Shown here one piece after another: positions 49,053-57,538 of a stretch of 64,000 bases of DNA (position 1 is its first letter; each line of letters starts with the position of its first letter). The position numbers and the translations under genes were made by a program. The stretch is from Formosa sp030427735 (GTDB lineage Bacteria > Bacteroidota > Bacteroidia > Flavobacteriales > Flavobacteriaceae). The notes beneath the pieces were generated by a model, which was not told the DNA's origin, did not search any database, and saw nothing but the letters and a program-made list of their open reading frames with translations. The DNA lies in the NCBI RefSeq assembly GCF_051200825.1, contig NZ_CP195158.1, positions 1,426,001-1,490,000 of the forward strand, in the 5' to 3' direction.

Positions 49053-49808
49053 ATGAATGTTATTATTATCGAAGACGAAAAACCATCAGCACGCCGGTTA
49101 CAGCGTCTTTTAAATCACTTAGGCGTTTCTGTGCAAACCATGTTGCATTCTGTAGAAGAATCTATATTGTGGTTTCAAAACAATACGCATCCAGATTTAA
49201 TATTTTTAGACATACAACTTAGCGATGGTTTGTCTTTCGAGATTTTCGACACAGTAACAGTAAATTCGGCCATAATTTTCACAACAGCTTACGATGAGTA
49301 TGCGCTTAAAGCATTTAAGTTGAATAGTATAGATTACTTACTTAAACCAATAGATGAAGACGATTTAGAGCAGGCTATTACAAAATTTAAAACCCGATTG
49401 CCGCAACAAGAGCAGCTCGTTTTAAATTATAGCGATATAAAAAGCATGCTTGTAAATCCGTTAGACAGGCAATATAAAAAGCGATTTTCTGTACAAGTAG
49501 GTCAGCATCTTAAATTAATTTACAGTAACGATGTCGAGTGTTTTTATAGCGAAAACAAAGGTACTTATCTGTATACAGCAGATGGTAGAAATTATTTACT
49601 AAGCACCTCGTTAGATCAGTTAGATTTAGAATTAGATCCACAAATGTTTTTTCGAATTAACAGAAAGTTTATTGTTAATATCCATGCCATTAAAGACATG
49701 ATAAATTATACCAATTCGCGGTTAGAAATTAAACTAAACTCGTATAATCACGAGCAGGTAATAGTGGCGCGAGAACGCGTTAAAACCTTTAAAGATTGGT
49801 TGACATAA
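49053..49808 (+). CDS. LytTR-type response regulator
   Basis: 251 aa. Receiver domain MNVIIIEDEKPSARRLQRLL with phospho-acceptor D53 (IFLDIQL) and K104 region (LLKPIDEDDL). LytTR DNA-binding domain from about 145: KRFSVQVGQHLKLIYSNDVECFYSENKG to RINRKFIVNIHAI. Partner of the LytS kinase upstream. Confidence 0.92.
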   Translation: MNVIIIEDEKPSARRLQRLLNHLGVSVQTMLHSVEESILWFQNNTHPDLIFLDIQLSDGLSFEIFDTVTVNSAIIFTTAYDEYALKAFKLNSIDYLLKPIDEDDLEQAITKFKTRLPQQEQLVLNYSDIKSMLVNPLDRQYKKRFSVQVGQHLKLIYSNDVECFYSENKGTYLYTADGRNYLLSTSLDQLDLELDPQMFFRINRKFIVNIHAIKDMINYTNSRLEIKLNSYNHEQVIVARERVKTFKDWLT

Positions 49809-49912
49809 TTTTATTGCGATAGTTTACATTTTGACAGTAAAAGAAGTGACTTAAAAGAATATTTTTTTAAGCTACAGCGATTTGATTTACATTAGATTAA
49901 AATTCAATCGCT

Positions 49913-51526
49913 ATGAAAATCAATCTAACCACTTTAATTTTGGCATGTTTTACAGTTTGTTTAAGCTATGCTCAAGACTGGAAAACCTATCCGTACACTC
50001 CAGAAGGTAGTTTAATAACATTTCCTAAAGACGAAGGTGCTCATACCGCCGAAGCCATCGAGTGGTGGTATACTTCGGGAGAAGTTACAGGGGAAACAAC
50101 AGGCAAAACGTATGCCTATATGCTTAGTTATTTCGATTATTCGTATGCTGGGTTTGATGGGTTCAGAATTTTAAATTTAAGAGATTTAAGTACAGGCGAG
50201 TTTTTTCAAAGCACGTTGCCTTTAACCTATAATACATTGTCTACAGAAGCTATAAGCATAGAAGCCGTTGTTTTTAGGGGTATTACAGAATCATGGCGCA
50301 ATAAATTAGACCATGATAATAACAGTATTCCGTTTCAATATACCATAACAGCAGCATCCGATAATGGAAAAATTGAGTTTGATTATAACACAGTAAAGCG
50401 CCCATTAATTATAGGCGATACTGGTCTGATAGATCAAGGTGCTTCAAGGTATTCTTATTATTTCTCGCAAACCAAGAACGAGGTTTCAGGCCAAATTACC
50501 CTTAATGGTGTAACCGAAAATGTTATTGGTACAGCTTGGATAGATCGACAATACGGAAGTTTCAATCCGCTTTCTAGCGAAAAATACGAATGGTTTAGTT
50601 TACAATTGTCCAACGATATGGATATCAATCTGTGGAATATTTTTACAGCCGAAGGTAGTATTCCCGATAATTCTAAATTTAAAATCCTTTCGGCTTATGT
50701 AGACGATAATACACAATACACCATCAGCGATTTTGAAATTGAAAGATTGGCTTTTAATTGTATGCCAGATTTAGAAAAGTGTTATTCTAAAAAATGGCGA
50801 TTAACTTCGGAGTCAAAAAATATCGACCTAACCATAGAAACACGTTACGATGATGCCGAGGTGACTTTACCTTTTCGATTTTATGAAGGCACCATAACCA
50901 TCAGCGGGACAATAAATGGCGAATCGGTAACGGGAATTGGTTTTGCCGAATTGGTACACACTTACGAAAACCCAAGTATAACCCTAAATGCTTTTGCCGA
51001 TAATATGTACAGTGCAGACACCCCAATATCTTGGATGCTTAACAATCCTGATGATGGGCGTAAAGTATATTACGATGTATTGTATAGTACAGACGGAGAA
51101 GAATTTATAAGTATAGTAACAGATCTTACCGACACGAGTTTTATTTGGGAGCAACCTGCATTAGATCAAGATGCATCGGTGTGGTTTAAAGTTGTGGCAC
51201 ATTCTGTAGATGGTACTTTATCTAGCGAAGTAGTTTCTGAAGCATTGCAATATAGTACCTTGTCGGTAGCGTCATCGGTATTAAATCAAGTAAAGTTATT
51301 TCCAAATCCGGTGCAAACCCATTTATATATAACGATGCCGTTTGCGGTTACAAGGTTTCAATACGAAATAATAGATGTTAGTGGTCGTCTTGTTTTGAAA
51401 AATCAAACTACACAGCAAGACTCTAACACACTTGAAATTCCACTTAATCAGTTAACAAGCGGTATTTATATATTGCGTTGTACAACGCAACACACGCAAA
51501 AGAGCTTTAAGTTTATAAAGCAGTAG
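49913..51526 (+). CDS. CrtC/AttH lipocalin-like T9SS protein
   Basis: 537 aa. Signal peptide to AQD (about residue 21). Residues about 30-360 form the CrtC/AttH lipocalin-like repeat: HTAEAIEWWYTSGEVTGETT, IGTAWIDRQYGSFNPLS, GIGFAELVHTYENP. Then an FN3-like domain (380-450) and a type A sorting domain (KLFPNPVQTHLYITMP to SFKFIKQ). Exported to the surface; a hydrophobic ligand is likely but unknown. Confidence 0.85.
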   Translation: MKINLTTLILACFTVCLSYAQDWKTYPYTPEGSLITFPKDEGAHTAEAIEWWYTSGEVTGETTGKTYAYMLSYFDYSYAGFDGFRILNLRDLSTGEFFQSTLPLTYNTLSTEAISIEAVVFRGITESWRNKLDHDNNSIPFQYTITAASDNGKIEFDYNTVKRPLIIGDTGLIDQGASRYSYYFSQTKNEVSGQITLNGVTENVIGTAWIDRQYGSFNPLSSEKYEWFSLQLSNDMDINLWNIFTAEGSIPDNSKFKILSAYVDDNTQYTISDFEIERLAFNCMPDLEKCYSKKWRLTSESKNIDLTIETRYDDAEVTLPFRFYEGTITISGTINGESVTGIGFAELVHTYENPSITLNAFADNMYSADTPISWMLNNPDDGRKVYYDVLYSTDGEEFISIVTDLTDTSFIWEQPALDQDASVWFKVVAHSVDGTLSSEVVSEALQYSTLSVASSVLNQVKLFPNPVQTHLYITMPFAVTRFQYEIIDVSGRLVLKNQTTQQDSNTLEIPLNQLTSGIYILRCTTQHTQKSFKFIKQ

Positions 51527-52702
51527 TTACTCGTTGTCTATTCGGTTATCATCAAAAGCAGATGGTAATAACTTTGGAATAAATTTAATAACTATAGGTA
51601 GCAAAATAGCACCTCCAGGAAGTAAGAAAATGGCTAAACTGGGTATGGTTTTAAAAATGTCCAGTAATTGCTTGTTTATCTTTTTATGTTCTTCGGCCGT
51701 TAATTCTCTGTAAGTAGATTGCGATAATAAAACTACAAGTTCTTTGCTGTCGCGTAACTCTTTAAGTAAACGTTTTTTATTTCGGGTAATGAGTTTGGTA
51801 ACCAGGATATTGGAACGGTTGTAAAAGCTTTTTACCACGTTCTTAGAACTTAATAAACGGATTTCGTTACGATGATTACTAAAAAATGAATTGATGGCGG
51901 CTAACGACTCGTTTTTATCATTATCTGTTAAGCCCAATGCTTCGGCAAGAGTGTTTAAGAATTCAAACTCAGCAGTTTCTATAATGTTATCGCTCCAGGC
52001 TGCCATGCAGGCAATATCTGAAAAATACAGCGATTCGTTAACGCTTTTTGCAAAAGTAACAGCTTCTAAAAATGTGAGTTGTTTTTGCTTTCGATATCGT
52101 AATGAAGCCTCGAACAATTCGATTAAACTTTTGTCGTAATTACTTTTGTTCTGTTTTAAATTTAAGGCGTTTATAACTATTGTAATAATAGAAGCTTCTA
52201 AGGCTTCTAAATAGTTTTGGGTAATATGCTGGTGTTTTAAATAGTGTTTGTATGCAATAACATCTAAATACAACAACACGTTGGTAATGTAATGGTTGAA
52301 GTTTTTTGTGATAATGTTGTCGTCTATCTGTACGCGTTTATGCAAGATTTTTTCAACCAAAGTTTCTGCTTTTTCGCGTCCCAAAACATCTTCTAAAAAC
52401 GTAGACTTGTATTGGTTTATGGCGGTGTAAAAGTTTATAACACTGTCAAAAAGAGGAATTGCTGTTCCGTCATTTTTATGTGCATGAATAAAAGCCAGGC
52501 AAAGATTAATTTTACAGCGTTCTTCTTCGGTAAAATCAGGGGTTGTAACGTAGTTGTTAACTACCCTAATATTGTAGCCGTAAATGAAACCAGATGCTCT
52601 AAAGGCTAGGTAAAAGTCGACATCTGAAGCGTTGTTTAATAAGGCTCTAGAGCTTAGTTCTTTTAGCAGCTTTTTTGTCCAGCCATTAGCCGATGGATTC
52701 AT
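51527..52702 (-). CDS. LETM1-like protein
   Basis: 391 aa from ATG 52702 (MNPSANGWTKKLLKELSS); an upstream ATG at 52822 would read into the terminator of the next gene. Helical body, then a LETM1-type C terminus: RELTAEEHKKINKQLLDIFKTIPSLAIFLLPGGAILLPIVIKFIPKLLPSAF. Stop codons of this gene and the convergent T9SS gene touch. Ion handling is known only for the mitochondrial relative. Confidence 0.8.
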   Translation of the reverse strand: MNPSANGWTKKLLKELSSRALLNNASDVDFYLAFRASGFIYGYNIRVVNNYVTTPDFTEEERCKINLCLAFIHAHKNDGTAIPLFDSVINFYTAINQYKSTFLEDVLGREKAETLVEKILHKRVQIDDNIITKNFNHYITNVLLYLDVIAYKHYLKHQHITQNYLEALEASIITIVINALNLKQNKSNYDKSLIELFEASLRYRKQKQLTFLEAVTFAKSVNESLYFSDIACMAAWSDNIIETAEFEFLNTLAEALGLTDNDKNESLAAINSFFSNHRNEIRLLSSKNVVKSFYNRSNILVTKLITRNKKRLLKELRDSKELVVLLSQSTYRELTAEEHKKINKQLLDIFKTIPSLAIFLLPGGAILLPIVIKFIPKLLPSAFDDNRIDNE

Positions 52703-52751
52703 TAGGAGTATTTTTGTATTGCAAATAAAAATTAAAAGTACAATAATGCAT

Positions 52752-52778
52752 AAAAAAAAGCTGCAAGAAGCAGCTTTT
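52752..52778 (-). terminator. terminator of sodC gene
   Basis: AAAAGCTGC (52756-52764) and GCAGCTTTT (52770-52778) around AAGAA; T8 follows on the minus strand. Confidence 0.9.
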
Positions 52779-52800
52779 ATGTTGTTAAAGGGGTAAAATA

Positions 52801-53388
52801 TTATTGAATAATACCACCGCAACTTACACGACCACCAGCATCGCCAGTTGGTTGCGTTTTAAAATCGTCTGTTCCTTGATGAACGATTACTCCTTTTCCT
52901 AAAATATCTTTATTGGCATCTCCACAACCTATACACCATTCGTCTGTAGAGAAGGTAATTGTACCATTACCATTGTCGTCTGCATTAAAGTTACCAATGT
53001 CTCCTTTATGGTATCCCGCAGCATCGCCCCATTTGCCATGAGGTTGCCCGGTTGGATTCCAATGGCCACCAGTAGATTTGCCGTCTGGTGAAGAACAATC
53101 TGCTTTTTCGTGTAAATGTATTGCGTGCATTCCAGGTTCTAAACCACCAAGTATAGCTACCATAGTTACTGTGCCGTTTTCTTCTGTAAATACAGCGTTA
53201 CCGGTAACATTACTTTCGCTTTTGGCTTCTAAGGCTATTTTTACTTTTTTGGGAGCTGAAGCAACTTCTTCAGCTACAGGAGTAGGGGAAGTTGTTGTTT
53301 CGGTAGCTTTGGTTTCTTTTTTATCGGATTTACAGCTTGCAGCAAAAATTAATGCTAAAGCTGCTAATACTAGAGTTCCTTTTTTCAT
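52801..53388 (-). CDS. sodC: Cu/Zn superoxide dismutase lipoprotein
   Basis: 195 aa. Lipoprotein signal with lipid Cys at 19 (FAASC), a Thr/Glu-rich spacer, then SOD core. Cu ligands H91, H93, H109 and H170; Zn side H109, H117, H127, D130; disulfide pair C98 and C190. Converts periplasmic superoxide to peroxide and oxygen. Extra CIGC motif (about 152-155) in a loop. Monocistronic by flanking terminators. Confidence 0.93.
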   Translation of the reverse strand: MKKGTLVLAALALIFAASCKSDKKETKATETTTSPTPVAEEVASAPKKVKIALEAKSESNVTGNAVFTEENGTVTMVAILGGLEPGMHAIHLHEKADCSSPDGKSTGGHWNPTGQPHGKWGDAAGYHKGDIGNFNADDNGNGTITFSTDEWCIGCGDANKDILGKGVIVHQGTDDFKTQPTGDAGGRVSCGGIIQ

Positions 53389-53793
53389 AAAAAATGCGTT
53401 TTAAAAATTGCTAAGAAATCGAAATTTACAGATATTTTAATCAAATTCAAATTATAATAGCTGCTATTTTAAATGCGTTTTGATGCGAAATTAAAAAATG
53501 AACCTCTAAATTTTAAGCTATCAGTTAAATTACAATCAATTACTATACGCGGCATTGATTTCAATCGTGTTTATTTTTTGGTTTTCTTTAACAGAGTTTG
53601 TTAATTAAAATTTAAAGTAGGAAAGTTACTGCGTTTAATTAAAAATATCAGATTATATTTACAATAAGAAATAAGAGGTTATTTCTATTTTTTATAAGGT
53701 TCTATTATTAATAGTGAAATAATAGTTTTTATAAATTTGTTAGTTAATTTTTAGTTTAAAAAGGAGTTGGTTTAAAAAAGTCAATTCCTTTTT
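53389..53793. other. AT-rich intergenic region with terminator of cco operon
   Basis: 405 nt without genes. At its end AAAAAGGAGTTG (53758-53769) pairs with CAATTCCTTTTT (53782-53793), ending the leftward cco operon; a weaker dyad CTATTATT/AATAATAG lies near 53702-53729. The rest must contain the sodC promoter; nothing else recognised. Confidence 0.7.
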
Positions 53794-54498
53794 TTATTCT
53801 GCACATTCTATGTTGCTGCTGGCCGAATTGGTGTTAATATTAGGCGACAAATACGGAATGCCCAGTCCTAAACCACGAACAATAAAAAATACGGCAATAA
53901 TAATAACAAATACAGGAATGAGTTTTTGAACCCGTTGTTTTGCGAAAGCGCTTAGTCGGTTGCCTAAATATACAGCTGCTGTCATTAAGGGTATGGTGCC
54001 TAAACCAAACAGCATCATATATAAACTTCCTTTTAAAGGGGCGGCTGTTGCAATTGAAGATAATACCGCAATGTAAACCAGACCACAGGGTAAAAAGCCA
54101 TTTAAAAATCCTATAGTTAAAAAAGTGTCGGGTGTTTTTTTTTGAAGGGCTTTACCCATGGCACTTTTCACTCTAGAAAGGACTTTATATATGGGTTTTG
54201 AGGCGTTGTATTTATTAAATGTTTTATAGGGAATAAGTACAATAACTATTAAGCAAATGCCTATTATAATTGATAGTTTTTGTTGAAGACCAAAAATGTA
54301 CAAGCCTTTGCCAAGTATACCAAAAACACAACCTATCATGGCGTATGCCAGTAATCTGCCAAAATGATAAATGAAAATCTGAACAAATTTTTTAGTGCTA
54401 CTCGATTGGTTTACGGGGAGTAGCAAGGCAATAGGACCGCACATGCCTATGCAGTGTAAACTGCCTAAAAGCCCAAATATAAATGCCGAAATATACAT
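53794..54498 (-). CDS. SafE/DsbD_2 family membrane protein of cco locus
   Basis: 234 aa, six membrane helices. Starts with FGLLGSLHCIGMCGPIALLL, the HCxxMC copper-type motif of DsbD_2/SafE proteins (PF13386), and has FLNGFLPCGLVYIAV in the middle. In cbb3 loci such proteins help copper delivery or cytochrome maturation. Last gene of the operon; overlaps ccoH by 1 nt. Confidence 0.85.
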   Translation of the reverse strand: MYISAFIFGLLGSLHCIGMCGPIALLLPVNQSSSTKKFVQIFIYHFGRLLAYAMIGCVFGILGKGLYIFGLQQKLSIIIGICLIVIVLIPYKTFNKYNASKPIYKVLSRVKSAMGKALQKKTPDTFLTIGFLNGFLPCGLVYIAVLSSIATAAPLKGSLYMMLFGLGTIPLMTAAVYLGNRLSAFAKQRVQKLIPVFVIIIAVFFIVRGLGLGIPYLSPNINTNSASSNIECAE

Positions 54499-54944
54499 TA
54501 ATAGCTGATGGATTCTTTAAATAAATAGTTTGAAGAATTATGGTTCCAATCGATTTTGATGTTCCAGCGTCCTTCCACCAATTTTGAATTTGGAATTAAA
54601 AAGTGATGATTATTAATTTCTAGCGGCAAATTAAAATCTAATGTTTTGTTAGAGGGTCTGTACATGTAAACCGTTCCAGAAATATCACCGTCTTTAAAAT
54701 TGCTTGGGAATTTTAATAGCAAGCCATCTGGCGTTTGTTGCCATTTAATATTTTCTGCTAAGGTTTTGGCGTTTTTTTCTTTGTTGATGTCGTTCTGAAA
54801 ATTCAGCTCTTGTTTGTAGTAATCTTCTACCACCAAATCGTGGTTGTATTTATCGTTTGTTACCATGGTAATTACAAAATACATGATAAAACTAATAAAG
54901 CATATAAAGGCAATAACGATACCTGTTCCCCAATTTATTTTCAT
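54498..54944 (-). CDS. ccoH: CcoH/FixH family assembly protein
   Basis: 148 aa. One N-terminal membrane helix (about 7-28, GIVIAFICFISFIMYFVITMV), then KYNHDLVVEDYYKQELNFQ, a FixH hallmark, and a periplasmic beta domain. Needed for stable cbb3 oxidase assembly. Lies after ccoG. Confidence 0.88.
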   Translation of the reverse strand: MKINWGTGIVIAFICFISFIMYFVITMVTNDKYNHDLVVEDYYKQELNFQNDINKEKNAKTLAENIKWQQTPDGLLLKFPSNFKDGDISGTVYMYRPSNKTLDFNLPLEINNHHFLIPNSKLVEGRWNIKIDWNHNSSNYLFKESISY

Positions 54945-54961
54945 AATGTGTTTTGTTTATG

Positions 54962-56386
54962 TTACTTATAGCTTCGCGGTGCTAAAAACCTAACCGAAGT
55001 TGTTTCAATTAGTTTGTCGTGGCTATAAACCTCTATATAGAGCTTGTTTTTGTCTCCTTTTAATTGTGATTGATTTATTTCTATAAACATGGTGCCTTCG
55101 GCTAAACCTTGTTCTGGTACAAAAATATTTTTATCGGCAGCAACGACTTTTATTTCTCCAGGATAATTTTTTAGTTTGAAACTTACGTTGTTGTAATCGT
55201 TATTGGTTTTATTGATTATTTTGTAGGTGAAAACGTTGCTAATAATATTATTGTCTTTATGCTCGTATAATTGTCCCGGTAACCGTAAAATGGTTGTTTC
55301 TAGTGCATTTCTGCTAAAAAGCATACCAGCCCATACGGCTAATAGCACAATTAAAACTCCGGAATAAGCTTTTAAGCGTGTTGTAAATCGGAATTTTTCT
55401 TTCTTTTCAATTTCATCTTCACTGGCATAGCGAATGAGTCCTTTTGGTAAATTAACGCTATCCATTATAGCGTCGCAGGCATCCATACAGGCGGTACAAT
55501 TTACGCATTCCAATTGGGTGCCATTTCGTATGTCTATTCCTGTAGGGCATACATGAACGCATTGGTAGCAGTCTATACAATCGCCATGCCCTAAAGCTTC
55601 CCGGTCTTCATTTTTTCTGAATTTTTTTCTGCCATTTTCACTCTCTCCTCGCTTATGGTCGTAAGCTACAATAATGGATTTGTTGTCTAATAATACGCCT
55701 TGTAATCTGCCGTAAGGACAGGCTATAATACAAACTTGCTCTCTAAACCATGTAAAGACAAAATAAAATATGAAGGTGAAAATCAATAACGGAATTAAAG
55801 TGCTTAAGTGCGCTTTTGGTCCTTCTTTTATAAAGCTAAGCACTTGGTCCCCGCCGATTAAATAGGCTAAAAAAACATTAGCAATAAAAAATGAAATGAT
55901 AAGAAAAATACTCCATTTTAAAATTCGTTTTCTTATTTTTTCGGCGTTCCAAGCTTGTTTGTCCAAGCGCATTTGTTTGCCACGATCACCGTCAATCCAA
56001 TATTCAATTCGTCTAAAAACCATTTCCATAAAAATGGTTTGTGGGCAAATCCAACCGCAAAAAATACGTCCGAATGCTACTGTGAAAATGGTAATAAACA
56101 CCACAGCAATAATCATAGACATAACGAATAGCTTAAAATCTTGTGGCCAGAACGGGAACCCAAAAATATTAAAACGACGTTCTACAACATTAAATAGTAA
56201 AAACTGATTGCCATTTATTTTTATAAAAGGGGCAGCAATTAAAAACAATAATAAAATATAGCTAACAATCTTGCGCTTGTCGTAGTATTTGCCATTTGGT
56301 TTTTTGGGGTATACCCAAGCGCGTTTACCGTCTTTAGTAACGGTACCTATAGAATCTCTGAATACTTCGTTTTCTGGAGTTTCCAT
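54962..56386 (-). CDS. ccoG: CcoG, cbb3 oxidase accessory ferredoxin
   Basis: 474 aa. Five or so membrane helices, FGRIFCGWICPQTIFMEMVF (NosR/CcoG motif), and two 4Fe-4S sites in CIDCYQCVHVCPTGID and CVNCTACMDACD. C-terminal Ig-like periplasmic domain (about 370-474). Implicated in copper reduction for CuB assembly. In the middle of the cco operon. Confidence 0.93.
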   Translation of the reverse strand: METPENEVFRDSIGTVTKDGKRAWVYPKKPNGKYYDKRKIVSYILLLFLIAAPFIKINGNQFLLFNVVERRFNIFGFPFWPQDFKLFVMSMIIAVVFITIFTVAFGRIFCGWICPQTIFMEMVFRRIEYWIDGDRGKQMRLDKQAWNAEKIRKRILKWSIFLIISFFIANVFLAYLIGGDQVLSFIKEGPKAHLSTLIPLLIFTFIFYFVFTWFREQVCIIACPYGRLQGVLLDNKSIIVAYDHKRGESENGRKKFRKNEDREALGHGDCIDCYQCVHVCPTGIDIRNGTQLECVNCTACMDACDAIMDSVNLPKGLIRYASEDEIEKKEKFRFTTRLKAYSGVLIVLLAVWAGMLFSRNALETTILRLPGQLYEHKDNNIISNVFTYKIINKTNNDYNNVSFKLKNYPGEIKVVAADKNIFVPEQGLAEGTMFIEINQSQLKGDKNKLYIEVYSHDKLIETTSVRFLAPRSYK

Positions 56387-56430
56387 GGTTTTTTAAGGAT
56401 TGTTGTTATTATTTTTTGTTTGTGTTTAAT

Positions 56431-57330
56431 TTACTCGGCACTGGCATCATCGCCTGGTTTCCAAACGATATCGCCTTCTGCATCTTTAGGTTTTGCTGGA
56501 GTAGTGCCATGTAAACTAATAACATAACTGGCTACTTGTGCTATTTCTGCAGGTTTCAAGCTTTGTTTCCAGGCAATCATCCCTTTCCCAGCTCGACCAC
56601 CTTCGCTTATGGTATGGAAGATGTTTTTTATGCCTCCGCCTAAAATCCAATGATCGTCTGTTAAATTAGGGCCAATACCTCCGCCGCCATCAGCCATGTG
56701 ACAGGCTACACAATTGGTTTGAAAGGTTGCCTTACCAGCATTTAAATCGGCTGCATCTGTAAGTAGTGTTACCGTGTTGACATCTACCAAATCTTTAGCA
56801 GTTTTTTTGTATTCTTCAATAGCGATTTTAGCTTCGGCCAATTCGGTTTCGTATTCATCAATTTGTGAGTCACCATTAAAGACTTCGTATCGCAATAAAT
56901 AAACAGCTGCAAATACAATGGAAATGTAAAATGCATACAGCCACCATGGCGGTAACGAATTGTCTAGTTCGCGAATGCCATCGTAATCGTGGTCTAGAAT
57001 AATTTCGCTTTCCTGAGCTAATGGTTTTTGTCCTAATAACTTTTTGTAGGTACGTTGTAGCCAAAGTATAAATTGAGGAGTTTTAGCTTTATTGGTAGCG
57101 TACTCTAATTTGCCAGTCTCGTCTAGACTTTGGTAAAGAATATTGTCTAGTGCCGACACGATGCCTTCTATGGCAATAATAATAAGGAGAATCAGCATTA
57201 AAAATAATAAGACTGCAGGATATTTAACAAACGCGGGTTGGTCGCCTGAGTCTACAAAATATTCTACAAGTCCGGCTATAATAAAGAATAGCACAGGAAC
57301 TCTTATAAAGGATGGAATGTAATTTCTCAT
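56431..57330 (-). CDS. ccoP: cbb3 oxidase subunit III, single-haem CcoP
   Basis: 299 aa. Two N-terminal helices (about 10-25 and 38-58), the CcoP marker ELDNSLPPWW (121-130) before a further helix, and one cytochrome c domain with NCVACH (C207, C210, H211) and GKGMIAW as axial Met site. Proteobacterial CcoP has two haems; only one here. Start overlaps ccoQ stop. Confidence 0.92.
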   Translation of the reverse strand: MRNYIPSFIRVPVLFFIIAGLVEYFVDSGDQPAFVKYPAVLLFLMLILLIIIAIEGIVSALDNILYQSLDETGKLEYATNKAKTPQFILWLQRTYKKLLGQKPLAQESEIILDHDYDGIRELDNSLPPWWLYAFYISIVFAAVYLLRYEVFNGDSQIDEYETELAEAKIAIEEYKKTAKDLVDVNTVTLLTDAADLNAGKATFQTNCVACHMADGGGGIGPNLTDDHWILGGGIKNIFHTISEGGRAGKGMIAWKQSLKPAEIAQVASYVISLHGTTPAKPKDAEGDIVWKPGDDASAE

Positions 57331-57521
57331 AATATATCGTCGTTTGGTTGGTTGTCGTTATCGAATGGTATATGGCTTACAGTATCTATATATTCTTTTT
57401 TAGCAGTAAGAACCCACCAAAAAAGTAATACGAAAAAAGTAAAGAAGATGATTAAGGAAATAATAGGGTATATTTCTATTCCAGAAATACTTTCCATATA
57501 ATTTTTTGCAAATTTTAGCAT
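57327..57521 (-). CDS. ccoQ: CcoQ/FixQ-like small subunit
   Basis: 64 aa, one membrane helix (about 17-40, PIISLIIFFTFFVLLFWWVLT), then KKEYIDTVSHIPFDND. Size, place between ccoNO and ccoP and topology fit CcoQ, which stabilises the complex. Confidence 0.85.
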   Translation of the reverse strand: MLKFAKNYMESISGIEIYPIISLIIFFTFFVLLFWWVLTAKKEYIDTVSHIPFDNDNQPNDDIL

Positions 57522-57538
57522 GATTACGTGGTTTTTGG

